This document shows, one piece after another, positions 10,565-21,170 of a stretch of DNA of 64,000 nt. Under the pieces are notes generated by a model that saw only the letters and a list, made by a program, of their open reading frames with translations, did not search any database and was not told the origin of the DNA. Source of the stretch: Litsea cubeba (taxonomy: Eukaryota > Streptophyta > Magnoliopsida > Laurales > Lauraceae); contig CM022946.1 of the NCBI GenBank assembly GCA_012931725.1, positions 141,247,052 to 141,311,051 of the forward strand. The letters run 5' to 3'. The position numbers were made by a program, and so were the translations under genes. Position 1 is the first letter of the stretch; each line of letters begins with the position of its first letter.

Positions 10565-10850
10565 TGTGGCATTGACGAGTTTTTTTGTGGCATCTATAGC
10601 CAGTTTTGGTGGCATTGATAGCCGGTTTGTTTTGTGGCATCTATAGCCGGTTTTTGGTGGCATTGATAGCCGGTTTTTTTTTTTTTGAAATCCAAGTTTT
10701 TGTTTGTGGCATTGATAGCCGGTTTTGTTTTGGTGGCATTGATAGCCGGTTTGTGGCATTTATAGCCTGTTTTGATTTGGTGGCATTGATAGCCGGTTTG
10801 TGGCATTTATAGCCTGTTTTGATGGCATTTATAGCCGGTTTGATTTTCAA
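10565..10850. repeat. Internal minisatellite, GGCATTGATAGCCGG core
   Basis: About ten irregular units of 20-35 bp carry TGGCATYKATAGCCRGTTT. Early units vary it to GGCATGGAAGCCA. The core is the reverse complement of the LTR minisatellite core (GGCTATAAACGCC). The mirror array lies at 34640-34960. Confidence 0.85.
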
Positions 10851-11320
10851 AAATGCAAGTATCGACTAAAAGTCGCCTCCCTGCTGAATGGTCTTGCAAG
10901 TATCGATGGAATGTCGCATCCTTGCTCATTTGGTTGCGAGTATCGATGAAATGTCGCATCCTCGCAGATTTGGGTGCAAGTATCGATGGAATGTCGCATC
11001 CTTGCTTTTCAAAAATTTTGGTTTTGCGGGTACTGACTTGATGTCGTTTCCCCTCGATTTTTGAAATTTGTGGTTTTCTCGAACCTTTGAGTTATGGATA
11101 TCAACTGAAATGTTGCGTCTCCAAGGTTTTTTAGGTTTTTTCGAACCTTTGAAATTTGGGTTGTGGATATCAACTGAAATGTTGCGTCTCCATGGTTTTG
11201 GATTTTGCAAGTATCGACGAAATGTCGCTTCCCTGCGATTTTGGAAGTGTCGAACATGGTTCATATGCTTCCGATTTGTGCGAGTATCGACTAAGCGACG
11301 CTTCCTCGCGGTTTTTTGAA
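10850..11320. repeat. Internal minisatellite, ~54 bp, AAATGTCGC core
   Basis: Eight or so degenerate units contain GTATCGAYGRAATGTCGC or its variant GGATATCAACTGAAATGTTGCG. The spacing is near 54 bp in the first part and longer in the second. The mirror array is at about 34180-34640. Confidence 0.8.
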
Positions 11321-11672
11321 AAACCATTTTTTTTTTGTTTAAAGACACGAGGGTCATAAGTTTTGACCTAAAACCATTTAGGCGGTAAAAGGCATGGTGG
11401 ACTAGGTTGGAAATCCCTGAATCCGGATTTTGTTTCAAACCATGAATTTTGGGTTCAAGGGTTGAAAATTTTGGTCAAGTTAGGAAAAGGTTCCTAAACT
11501 TGGATATTTTTTTTTTTTAACAATGAAACGATGAAAGTAAGCATTGTTTTAAATTTCTAGAAATTTCAACATTTGATATGAAAATTCTAAAAAATGGGTG
11601 GGTTTAGCGAGCGTGTACCTGGAAACCGGTTTTGGCCGTACAGGCATTGCTCTTACCCAGTTGGGTAAGTCT

Positions 11673-12190
11673 TCAAGGGTAGTACCGCTTTAAGAACTTG
11701 CCGTTGATGGGCAGCATACATCTGTCACCTTCCATGTTTTGGAGTGCGTATGCGCCATTAGAGAAAACCTTGTCGATGACGTAGGGTCCCTCCCATTTTG
11801 GCTCAAATTTGCCTTTGGACTTGTGAGCGAAGACCATTGGTCTTTTTACCGCAAGAACCAAGTCACTCTTTTTTTGGCGCGTTGCCGGACCTTTTTATCG
11901 AAAGATCCTGCCATGCGTGCTTGGTAAAGTTCAATGCTTTGTTGAGCTTCGAGCCGTCTCTCATCGAGATTGTCCAGCTCATGGAGTCGCAATTTGACAT
12001 TGCTTTCTTGAGTCATGTCATTTTGCAAGGATACCCTCAAGGAAGGAATTTGTACTTCCAAGGGTACGACAGCTTCGCATCCATAGACCAAGGAGAATGG
12101 TGTGCTATGGGTTGGTCCTCGAACGGTAGTTCAATAGGCCCACAAAGCTTCAGACATTTTGTCGCTCCAGTCTCTTTTATGATTAGAGAC
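11673..12190 (-). pseudogene. Integrase C-terminal part (nested element)
   Basis: This continues the integrase after a frameshift near 12190, where an A-run is two bases longer than in the partner copy. It contains PFSLVYGCEAVVPLEV and then the KRPMVFAHKSKGKFEPKWEGPYVI segment typical of the Ty3/gypsy integrase C-terminal barrel (GPY/F-type). A second frameshift lies near 11870. No chromodomain follows, as expected for Tat. The stop codon is at 11673-11675, after KRYYP. Confidence 0.8.
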
Positions 12191-13968
12191 CATTTTTTTT
12201 TGAGGATTTTGCAGAGTGTCTTGTTGAAAGCTTCTGCTAACCCGTTTGCTGCCGGATTGTATGGAGTCGAAGGACAGCTTTGGGTTTTATATTTGTCGCA
12301 GAACCTGTAGAATCGATGATCTCGGAACTGTGGTCCGTTATTATGGACGAATCTTTTAGGTATGCCGAAACGACAAATGATGTTGGTGCGCAGGAATTGA
12401 AGGACTGATGAGGTCTTCATTTCGTTGAACGCAAATGCCTCTGACCACTTGGAGAAATCATCCGTAACGGCGAAGATGAAGCGATGACCTTTGCTCGAAG
12501 GGGGAGAAATAGGACCTATGATGTCCATACCCCAGGCTTCGAAAGGCCATGAGATCGTTGTAGGATGCATCCATTCTGGAGGCATGTGAATGTAATCTCC
12601 ATGAACTTGGCATTGTTGGCAGCGCTTAGCAAATTGCATTGCGTCAGCTACCATGGTAGGCCAGTAATATCCTAACCTTTTTATCTGATTATAGAGCTTA
12701 GGTCCAGCCTGATGAGCTCCGCAAAGATCAGCATGAACTTCTTTGAGTGTTTCTTCAGCCTCTTGTTGTGACAAGCAGCGTAGAAGTACTCCGTTGAAGG
12801 ATTTCCTGTAAAGGATTTTTGAAGGAATATCCAAATGAAAGCTTGGGGTTCGCCTTTGGATGCTTACCCGTTCTTTTGGATCTTCAGGTAGGATTCCGAA
12901 CATATTGTAATCAATGAACTGATCCCTCCAGTCGCTGATTGAAGTTTGAAGGATTGAAATCCGACTTCCGACCACTTGGTGGCATTCAGCAACTGCTTGG
13001 TGTGTGTTAAGAGGAGGAATGATTCTTCTTTCGCACACTGTGATTTGCATGTTTTCCCCTTCCTGGATTGCCATGGATGCGGCAAGTCCGGCTAGGGCAT
13101 CTGCACGTATGTTTTCACCTCTACGAATGTGGGTGATCTGACAGATGTCAAACTTTTGCAGAAGTGATTGTGCCTTGTTGTAGTAAGGCAACAAATCTGG
13201 CTTCCTGACTTTAAATTTCTGATTCATCTGGTTGACGATCAGTTGAGAGTCTCCAAAGACTTCCAGCATGGTGATACCGGATTCGATGGCGAGTTCCAAT
13301 CCTAAGATCAGAGCTTGATATTCAGCTGCGTTGTTTGTGCATGGTTCCAGTAGCGAGAAAGCGTGTGGAATCATGTATTTGTCGGGGCTAACAAAGAGGA
13401 TGCCAACTCCCGAGATCAACTGTCTTTTTTCATTCGTCCTGGTTGCACCGTCAAAGTACATGTCCCAGGAGGCACTTTGTGAGAAAGTCTCCACATTGTA
13501 GACTGGTTCATCTGGGAGATCATCTCTGAGTGGAGAATCTTTAGGCAATGGATGCTCTACGAGGAAGTCCGCTAGAGCTTGCCCTTTGTTTACTTTTTGT
13601 GGTACATACCTAATATCAAATTGTGACAGAAGGATGGACCATTTTGCCAGTCGAGCATTGAGAGAACCTACCTTTGTGACAAGGACCTTCAAGAGGTTGA
13701 CCCTCGAGACCAGGTATACTGTGTTGGAAAGCAAGTAGTGACGCAGCTTTTGTACGGCGAACATCACTGTAAGACATTCTTTTTCGACTGGAGAGTAGCG
13801 ATGCTCTGCACCTACTAGCATGCGGCTGAGGTAATATAGAGCAGCTTCTTTTCTTTGATCATTTTCTTGCGCAAGCAGAGCTCCCAAAGAGTGATCAAGG
13901 GCTCTTGTGTACAAGATGAATGGTTTTCCAGTGGTAGGAGCAGCTAACACTGGAGGCTTTGTCAGGTA
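12191..13968 (-). pseudogene. RNase H, archaeal-like RNase H and integrase core (nested element)
   Basis: An open frame of 637 codons (to 12037) holds three domains in order. The first is the ordinary retroelement RNase H (residues 10-95, with TRALDHSLGALL and SPVEKECL). The second, at about residues 160-300, has the acidic set FDGA, AAEYQA, GDSQLI and RADALA that marks the second RNase H of the Tat lineage. The third is integrase, with an HHCC zinc-binding region (H..H..CQQC) and a core beginning WGMDIIG. The second catalytic Asp is changed: the sequence reads FVHNNGPQF where DNG is usual. The final Glu (NGLAEAFN) is kept. Integrase is therefore very probably inactive, apart from the frameshifts. 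Confidence 0.88.
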
Positions 13969-15048
13969 TCACTTGATGTCTTGGAAAGTAGCTTCACAGT
14001 CAGCATCCCAGACAAAGTTTACACCTTTTTTCATCAATCGGGAGAATGGACGGCATTTCCCCGAAAGATTGGAGATGAACCGTCTGATGTAGGCTAATCT
14101 CCCTTGAAGCCCTTTGAGTTCTCTCAAGGTTCTTGGAGAGGGCATTTCTAGAATGGCTTTGACTTTTATAGGATCAAGCTCTATTCCAGCTTTCCGAACT
14201 AAGAATCCGAGGAACTTACCCGACGAGACGCCGAAGAAGCATTTCAAAGGATTCATTCGCAGTTTGTGTTTGCGAAGCCGGAGGAAGACTTCTCGAAGGT
14301 TTTCGAGATGATCTTCTTTTCTTTTGCTTTTGACGGCGAGGTCATCAACGTAACATTCAACCGTCTTGTGCTGCATATCTTGGAATATTTTCATCATAGC
14401 CCTCTGATATGTGGCACCAGCATTTTTCAGACCAAATGGCATGACAGTGTAGCAATACACGCCAAATGGGGTCCGAAAAGATGTATGTTTTTCATCTTCA
14501 GGATGCATCTTTATCTGATTGTAGCCAGAGAAACCATCCATGAATGTCATTCGCTCGAATCCACAGGTATTATCGATCATTACCTCTGGTATGGGGAGTG
14601 GAAATTCATCTTTAGGGCATGCGCCCTTCAGGTCTCTATAGTCAATACAGACCCTGATCTGCCCGTTCTTCTTTGTCACGGGGACAATGTTGGCCAACCA
14701 TTCAGGATGTTGTTCTTCACGGATGAAGCCGACGCTTTTGAGTTTTTGAACTTCTTGTTCAATTTTATCCATCACATCTTGACGGAATCTTCTTTGGCCT
14801 TGCTTGACAGGCTTGATGTCTTCTTGAAGATTGAGTTTGTGAACCGCTATTTTGGGGTCTAAGCCTGGCATTTCAGCGTAAGACCATGCAAAGCAATTAA
14901 CGAACTCACGAAGAAAGGCGATATACTCGGGTAACTCATCATCCTTTATATTCTTGCTTATGAATACAGGACGTGGGTTATCTGGTGTTCCCAAGTCTAT
15001 CTTTTGAACAGGATCTTCTGTTGGAAGGTTCGAAGGTGGTTCCTCCAC
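13969..15048 (-). pseudogene. Reverse transcriptase (nested element)
   Basis: The 359-codon frame covers the whole RT palm/fingers: VPVTKKNGQIRVCIDYRDL, FMDGFSGYNQI, FRTPFGVYCYTVMPFGL, the catalytic YVDD (about 14350) and FLGFLV. It ends in a TGA at 13969-13971 where the partner copy has TCA (Ser), so RT is cut from RNase H by one base change. Upstream, linker stops at about 15181 (Trp to TGA) and 15430 (Gln to TAG) also break the polyprotein. Confidence 0.9.
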
Positions 15049-15573
15049 AATATTTTCGGAGGCTTCCAGCTTAACGAAACCTTCTGGGTTTTCAAAGGCA
15101 TTTCCAGACCAAGGTTTTGTTCCTTTCCACGGGTCTTCTTGATCGGTAATTTTCCCAAGGCTTGCTATGAGATGATCTCAATCGCCAGTTCAAACCGGGT
15201 CGAAGTAGGCTACTTCTCTTGGAGATGAGGGTTCTTCTGGGTCAGAAGACCACACGTCTATTTCATCGGACAACTCCTCTTCATTTTTGGAGAAATCGTG
15301 CCAATTGGATGAGCTTCCTGGATCTTTGTCAGGTGACTCATTAAAGAGATATCCAGGGAGATCGATGTCTTCATGGACTTGAGAAGTTGAGGCTTGGTCA
15401 GTATATTGACTTTTAAGCCTTTGTGTCAACTATCTCAAGGGAGTGTCGGGATCATACCCTAACCCGTGTGAAGACTTTTCTACATAGCTGTAGAGTCTCC
15501 AATCTTCCAGCTGGCTTTTGGTCAAGACGGGCCCCAATGGCGTGAGAATACCGCGTCCTTCCCCCAAACCCAA
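15049..15573 (-). pseudogene. Pol linker with G-patch-like segment (nested element)
   Basis: Between protease and RT lies an acidic linker (DPEEPSSPREVAYFDPV region). It begins at GLGEGRGILTPL, a glycine-rich stretch resembling a G-patch. The protease reading frame runs into this stretch abruptly near 15575, so a deletion has joined protease to the G-patch and removed the sequence seen at about 29385-29930 in the partner. Two stops interrupt the frame. Confidence 0.65.
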
Positions 15574-16268
15574 CTCTTCAAGACTGATGTGGAGATGAGG
15601 TTGAGTGCAGAACCTGGGTCGATCTGAACTCTGTGCATAGGCATTTCCTTAATATACCCTGTGAAGTACAGGGGTCGGTTATGCCTGGTTTCTCCAAGTA
15701 GGAGGTCGTCCTTTGTGAAGGCGATGGTTGCACTGGCTGCTTTTTTAACCGAGAGGCATTCAATGCATGATCCCCCAGTTTTCTTCTTTTCTCCCTTTGA
15801 GGAGGCTTCTGAGTTTTTGACCCGGTAATCCATTTCAATTTGGAGGACTTGCGGGGCATATTTGTCGACATCCTCATTCAGCTTTTGTAATTCCGAAATG
15901 AGATTATCACGAGTGTGCGGAGACATTCGCAACAAATCTAGGATGTGCAGACGTGCAGGTATGTGCTTGAAGTGTTCAATCGAGTCATACTTGAAAGCCT
16001 CCTTAGGGCCTGCATGTTCATCATTGTTGCCACTAGGGGCGCTTACGACATCTTTTCCCGAAGGACTTACATATGTAAAGGAAGATTGGTTGTAATTTTT
16101 GTGGTAGTCCCGACCAGAGCGGGTGCCTCTACCAACTTCGAGAGCTTCTTGAGAAGGGTCTTCGTTTGGAAGATTGTCTTCAGGATCAAGAGGCTGTCGT
16201 TTTTCATTTGCTGAGGATGAATCAGCAGCAGAGTTGCCATCCTCAGTGATCGTGTTGCACGGAGCATA
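15574..16268 (-). pseudogene. Aspartic protease region, truncated (nested element only)
   Basis: The frame reads through HFKHIPARLHILDLLRMS, the pre-protease segment typical of Tat polyproteins. It then reaches a protease core with RPLYFTGYIKEMP and the active-site motif IDPGSALNLIS, equivalent to D-S/T-G. The C-terminal half, with the flap partner and the second conserved region, is missing because the sequence jumps to the pol linker at about 15575. The partner element lacks this region entirely. Confidence 0.75.
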
Positions 16269-17245
16269 TTACGGGAACAAGTCCTGAACAGCATCCAGCA
16301 ACCTTTCTTCTTCGTTGACTAATTCATCATCCCAAGCATCAATGGCTGGGAATTCTTCAGTCAGGAAGGGTGTGAACTTTGAAGTCACAGTCTCAGAAGA
16401 AGAAACCTGAGAGGGTGTCATCTCAGTGAAAGTCACGTGAGACGAGGTGGCTTCAAAAGATACATTGCTAGGCGTCGCCGGAGTGTAAGTGCTCTCATCA
16501 GACGATGCTTCGGAAGAGCTATAATCCCGAATTATCACATTACAGGAAGCTCTGACGGGAGACGTTGTCTGATCGGAGTCAGACTCATCCTCGGATGTAA
16601 GAGGATCGTCTATCCAGCAATTTTCTCCATTTTCAGGAGTTAAGGGAGAATGTACCTGGTGGTCTTCAGGGACTTCAGGCTCTGGGTTGCGAGGAGGCTC
16701 GTTGACGCGGTCTTGCTCTTGTTCTAGAGCGAGTCGCTGCAAGATCCTTGCATATTCTTCAAGATCATGCATGGGAGCCGGATCTTCTTCTTCATCAACT
16801 CTTTGTGGCTCAACATGGTTGATTTCCACTGGAGTAATGAGAGGTGCTGGGTCAGCAGCATTTTCTTGTACAGCTTCTTGGTCTTCTTCATCATCAGACC
16901 AGGATCCTTGTGGCTGTAGGGTGTTATACCAGATTACTGGCATAAGATGAGACTCAGGAACCCATTCTTCATCGGAGAGATATTCTCCTGTTTCAAGGGA
17001 CTCCTCCCACTCATCTGTGTAGTTGGATTCGAATCCATCATCGGTGTCGCTGGATTCGCATCCATCAATGGAGAATCCAACTACCGAATTGCAAGAGTAT
17101 GATGCCTCCTGCATGACTTCTTTGAATTGAGGTGGCATGAAATCACTGAGAGTGAATTTCCTTACCGCCTTTGAAGTCTCTGGAAGGGATGTTTTTGTTG
17201 CCTCCAGTGAAGCGGTAGAGGAAGCCTCTGCCTTTTCTTTGACCT
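16269..17245 (-). pseudogene. Gag acidic C-terminal tail (nested element)
   Basis: The open frame 16269-17138 (289 codons) is rich in Glu, Asp, Ser and Pro. It contains DDGFESNYTDEWEESLETGE-type acidic runs and repeated TPSNV/TPSQV phrases. It is out of frame with the upstream gag because of the 765-bp deletion at about 17310. A TAA at 16269-16271 ends it; the partner has a sense codon there. Confidence 0.75.
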
Positions 17246-19090
17246 CTAGTTTTGGCTGGGTCTTCTCTTACCGTTTGAGCTTGAGGAGATGTTTCCTAGC
17301 CTGCCTTCGCTGTTGAATTTGTATGCCATTGCTTTCCACTTGTGAATGAAGTCATATGTTGATTCATTCTCCCCCTGTTTTAGGCTGCACAGCTGAGCCA
17401 TAGTAGCGGGATGATCTTCACCTTTGAAGTGAGTCAGGAAGCGTGTCTCTAGCATGGCCCAGTTTTGGATTGAGTCCTCCAGCAGAGTGGAGTACCAATC
17501 GAAGGCCGTACCTTTTAGGGTACTTGCAAAGAGGCGGATCTTGAGTGCATCTTGATCCGCGATAGCTCCCGTCAGGATCTTGAAGTGGATGACGTGCTGT
17601 CTGGCTGATCCTTTCCCCATATATGTTTGGAGAGTAGGATGCTTGAATTTGGTGGGGAACGGGACCGAGTCCATCCATAAGGGATATGGTGGCTTGATCC
17701 CATGCTCCTTGAGTATATCCTCTTCTTTTGCTTTGGCGAGGATACTGTCTACGTCCTTTTTGGTAAGGGCGCGTGACTCATTTTCTTCTCCATTTACCTC
17801 GTCGTCTTGATGATTCGGAGGAGGTTCATTGTTCGCCTGGTTTTGGAAGGCGAGGAGAAGGTTTTCCATCAGAGTTTCAATCCTCTGCTGGCCCTGTTCC
17901 AACTGCTGGATGCGGGTGATCGCATCTTCTGGAGGTGGATTGTGGGGTGGTGGCTCATAATTTGTAGCCAAGACATTCATCCTTCGTGATTCGAACAAAG
18001 AAACTGTCCTGGTGACTGAGCTGGGGCTCATTCTTTTTGAAGAAGAGCTTGAGGAAGGATCACTCTGCTGTCCTTTGCTTGAAGGAGCAGGGGATTCTTC
18101 TAAATGTCTTCTTGTCCTTGAGACGCTGCGGGTCGTCGGACGCCGGACATGGATTTTTGTTGCTGATTTTTGGCGCCTTCTGGTTTTTCCAACCATATGG
18201 ACGGCAGCAACTTGGTTGGGTCTTTCTTTTTCGACCCATTTGGGAGAGACTTGGAGTGTAGGAGGCTGAGTCCTTTGCTTCTCTAGTCTCTTTTGCCGAT
18301 ATGACGCGCGGCGGCGTACGCGACGAGCAATTTGAGCTTCGGTCAGCTCTGGCTGGGCTTTGACGATGAAGGATGTGCTCCCTCGGGCGCAGCAGCCGAG
18401 CCTGTCTTCTTTGTAGCTGGGCAAGGACAGGATGCGAACCCTGTCCTTCGCCTGTTGCAGCGAAGCTTTGAATTTTTGGAGTTCGGCCCCTGTAGAGATG
18501 AAGGGTCGAACTGCAGGTTTGTAGGCCTTAGCAGGTGCTTGCAGAGGCCTTGTGATGCATGATCTGATTTTGGGCTTATAGGAACAAGCCGGCTCATGCT
18601 GGGATGACTTGGAAGTCAGGTTGGAGATGGGTCTCTCCTCTTTCATGTAAGCAAGAGGGTAGAACTGGTTCTCCTTGAGTGGGGCCAGGAACGCTGGCTT
18701 AGTGGATGTTTGGGACCTTCTCTGTTTTGGTGAAGGTCTTGGGGACCAAGTCTTGAGATAGACCTGGTTGCTTGCAGGTCGAGGCTTCGTGGGGCTGCCA
18801 CGGGCTTCAGGCCTTCTGGTGCTCGCCTTTGGTGTCACGGTAGTGACACGTTGAGAGGCGAGTTTCTGCTTCTTGGAGGGAGCAGTTTGTTCCTCAGGAA
18901 GTGGGAATGGTCCCAGCGTCCCAAAGACGATAGTCCGGGGAGTCGAGGTCGACCCGGAGTTCAGAGAGTTGCCGAGGGAGTTGACGCTTCGGTAGCTGAT
19001 GGGGCGCTTGTAGGTGCGCGTAGTTTGCTTCTGTTAAAGCATGAGTTGGTGCTTGTTTTCATCGAAAGTAATGGTTAGTGAAGCTGCCAT
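17246..19090 (-). pseudogene. Gag: basic N-terminal extension and capsid domain (nested element)
   Basis: The ATG at 19090-19088 (MAASLTITFDENKH) is followed by a TAA at about 19034 (Gln in the partner) and then an open frame of about 590 codons. The first ~480 residues are basic, rich in Ser, Pro and Arg, and match no family I recognise. The capsid (Retrotrans_gag) domain follows: HFKILTGAIADQDALKIRLF, AFDWYSTL, W..L...F...F and GENESTYDFIHKW. Right after AMAYK the frame jumps to sequence equal to 28285 in the partner. This deletes 765 bp, including the zinc knuckle, and shifts the frame. Confidence 0.83.
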
Positions 19091-21150
19091 TGTTAGTTTT
19101 TCGAAAATTTCTGAAACAAGACCACATCCATTAGTAATCACAAGAATATAATGATCATAAATGGGAAGTTCTATGGTTTCGTCTTTTCAAATTGCTAGAG
19201 GAAGATGACCCAAGCAACATGAAGAAGGCAAAACGCCATAGAGGGTACAATTGTTCTGATCGCAGGTATGGTAAGCCTAGAATGAGCATCCCAGTGACTG
19301 CTAGAAGCAATTGTGAACTTAAATTCGACTTATCGAGAAGCAGAGCTTGCTCGAGGTAAGAAGAATATAAAGTTGGAGTTACATATATGCCGGTCGCAAT
19401 ACAGTAAACCCTGAAAGGGCGTACTAGTACCGCTAGACACAAATGTTTTGAGACCGCATCCATGAGATGAGATTCTCTGTTTTGAAAGGTCAAGATTGGA
19501 TTCATCAAAGAGAGCAGATGGTATTCCGATCTGAACACGGGCTCAGCGATTTGTCCGAGCGCCAGTGCTCAGAAAGAAATGAACCATAATTTCTCGGATC
19601 TGAATCTAAAAATGACGAGTTTTTTTTTTTTTTTTGAAAGGCCAATATCGGGTTCATCAAAGAGAGCAAAAGGCACTCCAATCTGAACACGGGCTCAGCG
19701 ATTTCCACGAGCGCCAGTGCTCAGAAAGGAGAAAACCAAGATTTCTCCAATCTAAACCCAAAATGACGGAAGTTTTTTTTTTTGAAGATTTTGAAGATTT
19801 TTTTTTTTTTAAAAAATCTTTTTTTTATTTTTTTTTATTTTAAGAATTTTTTGAAATTTTTTTTTTTTTTTTTTTTTATTTTTAAATTTTTAATTTTTAA
19901 TTTTTTATTTTTTTTAAATTTATTTAAAAGACGAGAGAGTACACATAGGCCTCCTAACCCGGTCTTATGAAATCTTGATTGATAGAATTGCCCCCAGGTA
20001 AGGGTAAGATTACTTAATGAACCCGTTTTGAGGACCCTTGCCTAGAACAGTCAAGCTGTCTCCACACTCTGGACAAGGCTTTTCTTTGAATCAACCATCA
20101 TCAAAGAACACAGTTGGTTTAACCTTAGTGGTCTATGTCTTTTTTTTTGTTTATATATATATATATATTTTTTTTATTTTTAATGAACTCATCGAAGAGA
20201 AACGATGGCCCAAAACCGTAGTAGAACAGGCTCAACATTTCTGCAAGCGCGATGAACGATAGGAACGGATCAAGGTTTCTCAATTTTGAATCCAAACTGA
20301 GAAATCTAAATTTTTTTTTTATATATATTTTTTTATTTTAGATCTTTAATGAACTCATCGAAGAGAAACAATGGCCCAAAACCTTAGTCGAACAGGCTCA
20401 ATATTTCTGCAAGCGCGATGAACGATAGGAACGGATCAAGGTTTCTCAATTTTGAATCCAAACCGAAAAATCTGATTTTTTTTGTTTTTTTTGTTTTTGA
20501 AAAGAGAAAGAGTGGAAATAAATTCAAAGAATTAGAAATTTCCAAACAAAAAATCTCATCTCATTTTTTTTTATTTCTTTAATGAACTCATCGAAGAGAA
20601 ATGATGGTCCAAAACCTTAGTCGAACAGGCTCAACATTTCTGCAAGCGCGATGAACGATAGGAACGGATCAAGGTTTCTCAATTTTGAATCCAAACTGAA
20701 AAATCTGATTTTTTTTTTGAAAAGAGAAAGAGTGGAAATAAATTCAAAGAATTAGAAATTTCCAAAAAATCTCATCTCAATTTTTTTTTTTTAGATCTTT
20801 AATGAACTCATCGAAGAGAAACGATGGCCCAAAACCTTTGTCGAACAGGCTCAACATTTCTGCAAGCGCGATGAACGATAGGAACGGATCAAGGTTTCTC
20901 AATTTTGAATCCAAAACTGAAAAATCTGATTTTTTTTGTTCTTTTTTTTTTGAAAAGAGAAAGAGTGGAAATAAATTCAAAGAATTAAAATTTTCCAAAA
21001 AATCTCATCTCATTTTTTTTAGATGCGGAATCCAACATAGGCCACTAATTATAAAGTAGCCATGGAATCGAGAAAAGAAATATAAGCGTAGAGCAAAATA
21101 TATGATATGCAAATATTTCATTTCTAGCATCGTGTTCTCAAATAAACGGG
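19091..21150 (-). other. 5' leader of the nested element with tandem repeats
   Basis: Between gag and the primer site lie four copies (starting near 20181, 20346, 20580 and 20800) of a unit containing GAACTCATCGAAGAGAAACG, CAGGCTCAACATTTCTGC and GATAGGAACGGATCAAGG. Two more distant copies (about 19500-19780) contain GGGCTCAGCGATTT. AT-rich homopolymers separate them. No long open frame was recognised. Confidence 0.8.
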
Positions 21151-21167
21151 TCCCACCGGGTGTGCCA
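21151..21167 (-). other. Primer-binding site of the nested element
   Basis: On the minus strand TGGCACACCCGGTGGGA starts three bases (AGC) after the LTR end TCCATCA. It begins TGG, complementary to a tRNA CCA end; an arginine tRNA is the likeliest primer from memory of related elements, but this was not checked. The outer element has the identical 17 bases at 23782-23798. Confidence 0.75.
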
Positions 21168-21170
21168 GCT

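Larger units (their letters stand above)
10168..11672. other. Non-coding region between the antisense gene and integrase, built of repeats
   Basis: The 3' ends of the antisense gene and of pol converge here. It holds T-rich sequence (10180-10320), a 57-bp duplicated unit (10321-10447), two minisatellites (10565-10850 and 10850-11320) and an unrepeated tract (11320-11672) without coding. The mirror region is 33815-35361. Confidence 0.75.

Noticed and set aside
10406..10850. Repetitive open frames translating minisatellite units (also 34454-35103)
   Set aside because: They read the GGCATTGATAGCC-type repeat in several frames on both strands; unit lengths are irregular and not in multiples of three, so coding is unlikely.
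10565..11320. CRISPR-like appearance of regularly repeated short units
   Set aside because: The units are direct, unequal in length, lack unique spacers and lie inside a plant retrotransposon.
16687..17045. Ser- and Cys-rich open frames opposite gag (also 28652-29165)
   Set aside because: They are antisense shadows of the acidic gag tail, present only because Glu/Asp codons read as Ser/Leu on the other strand.
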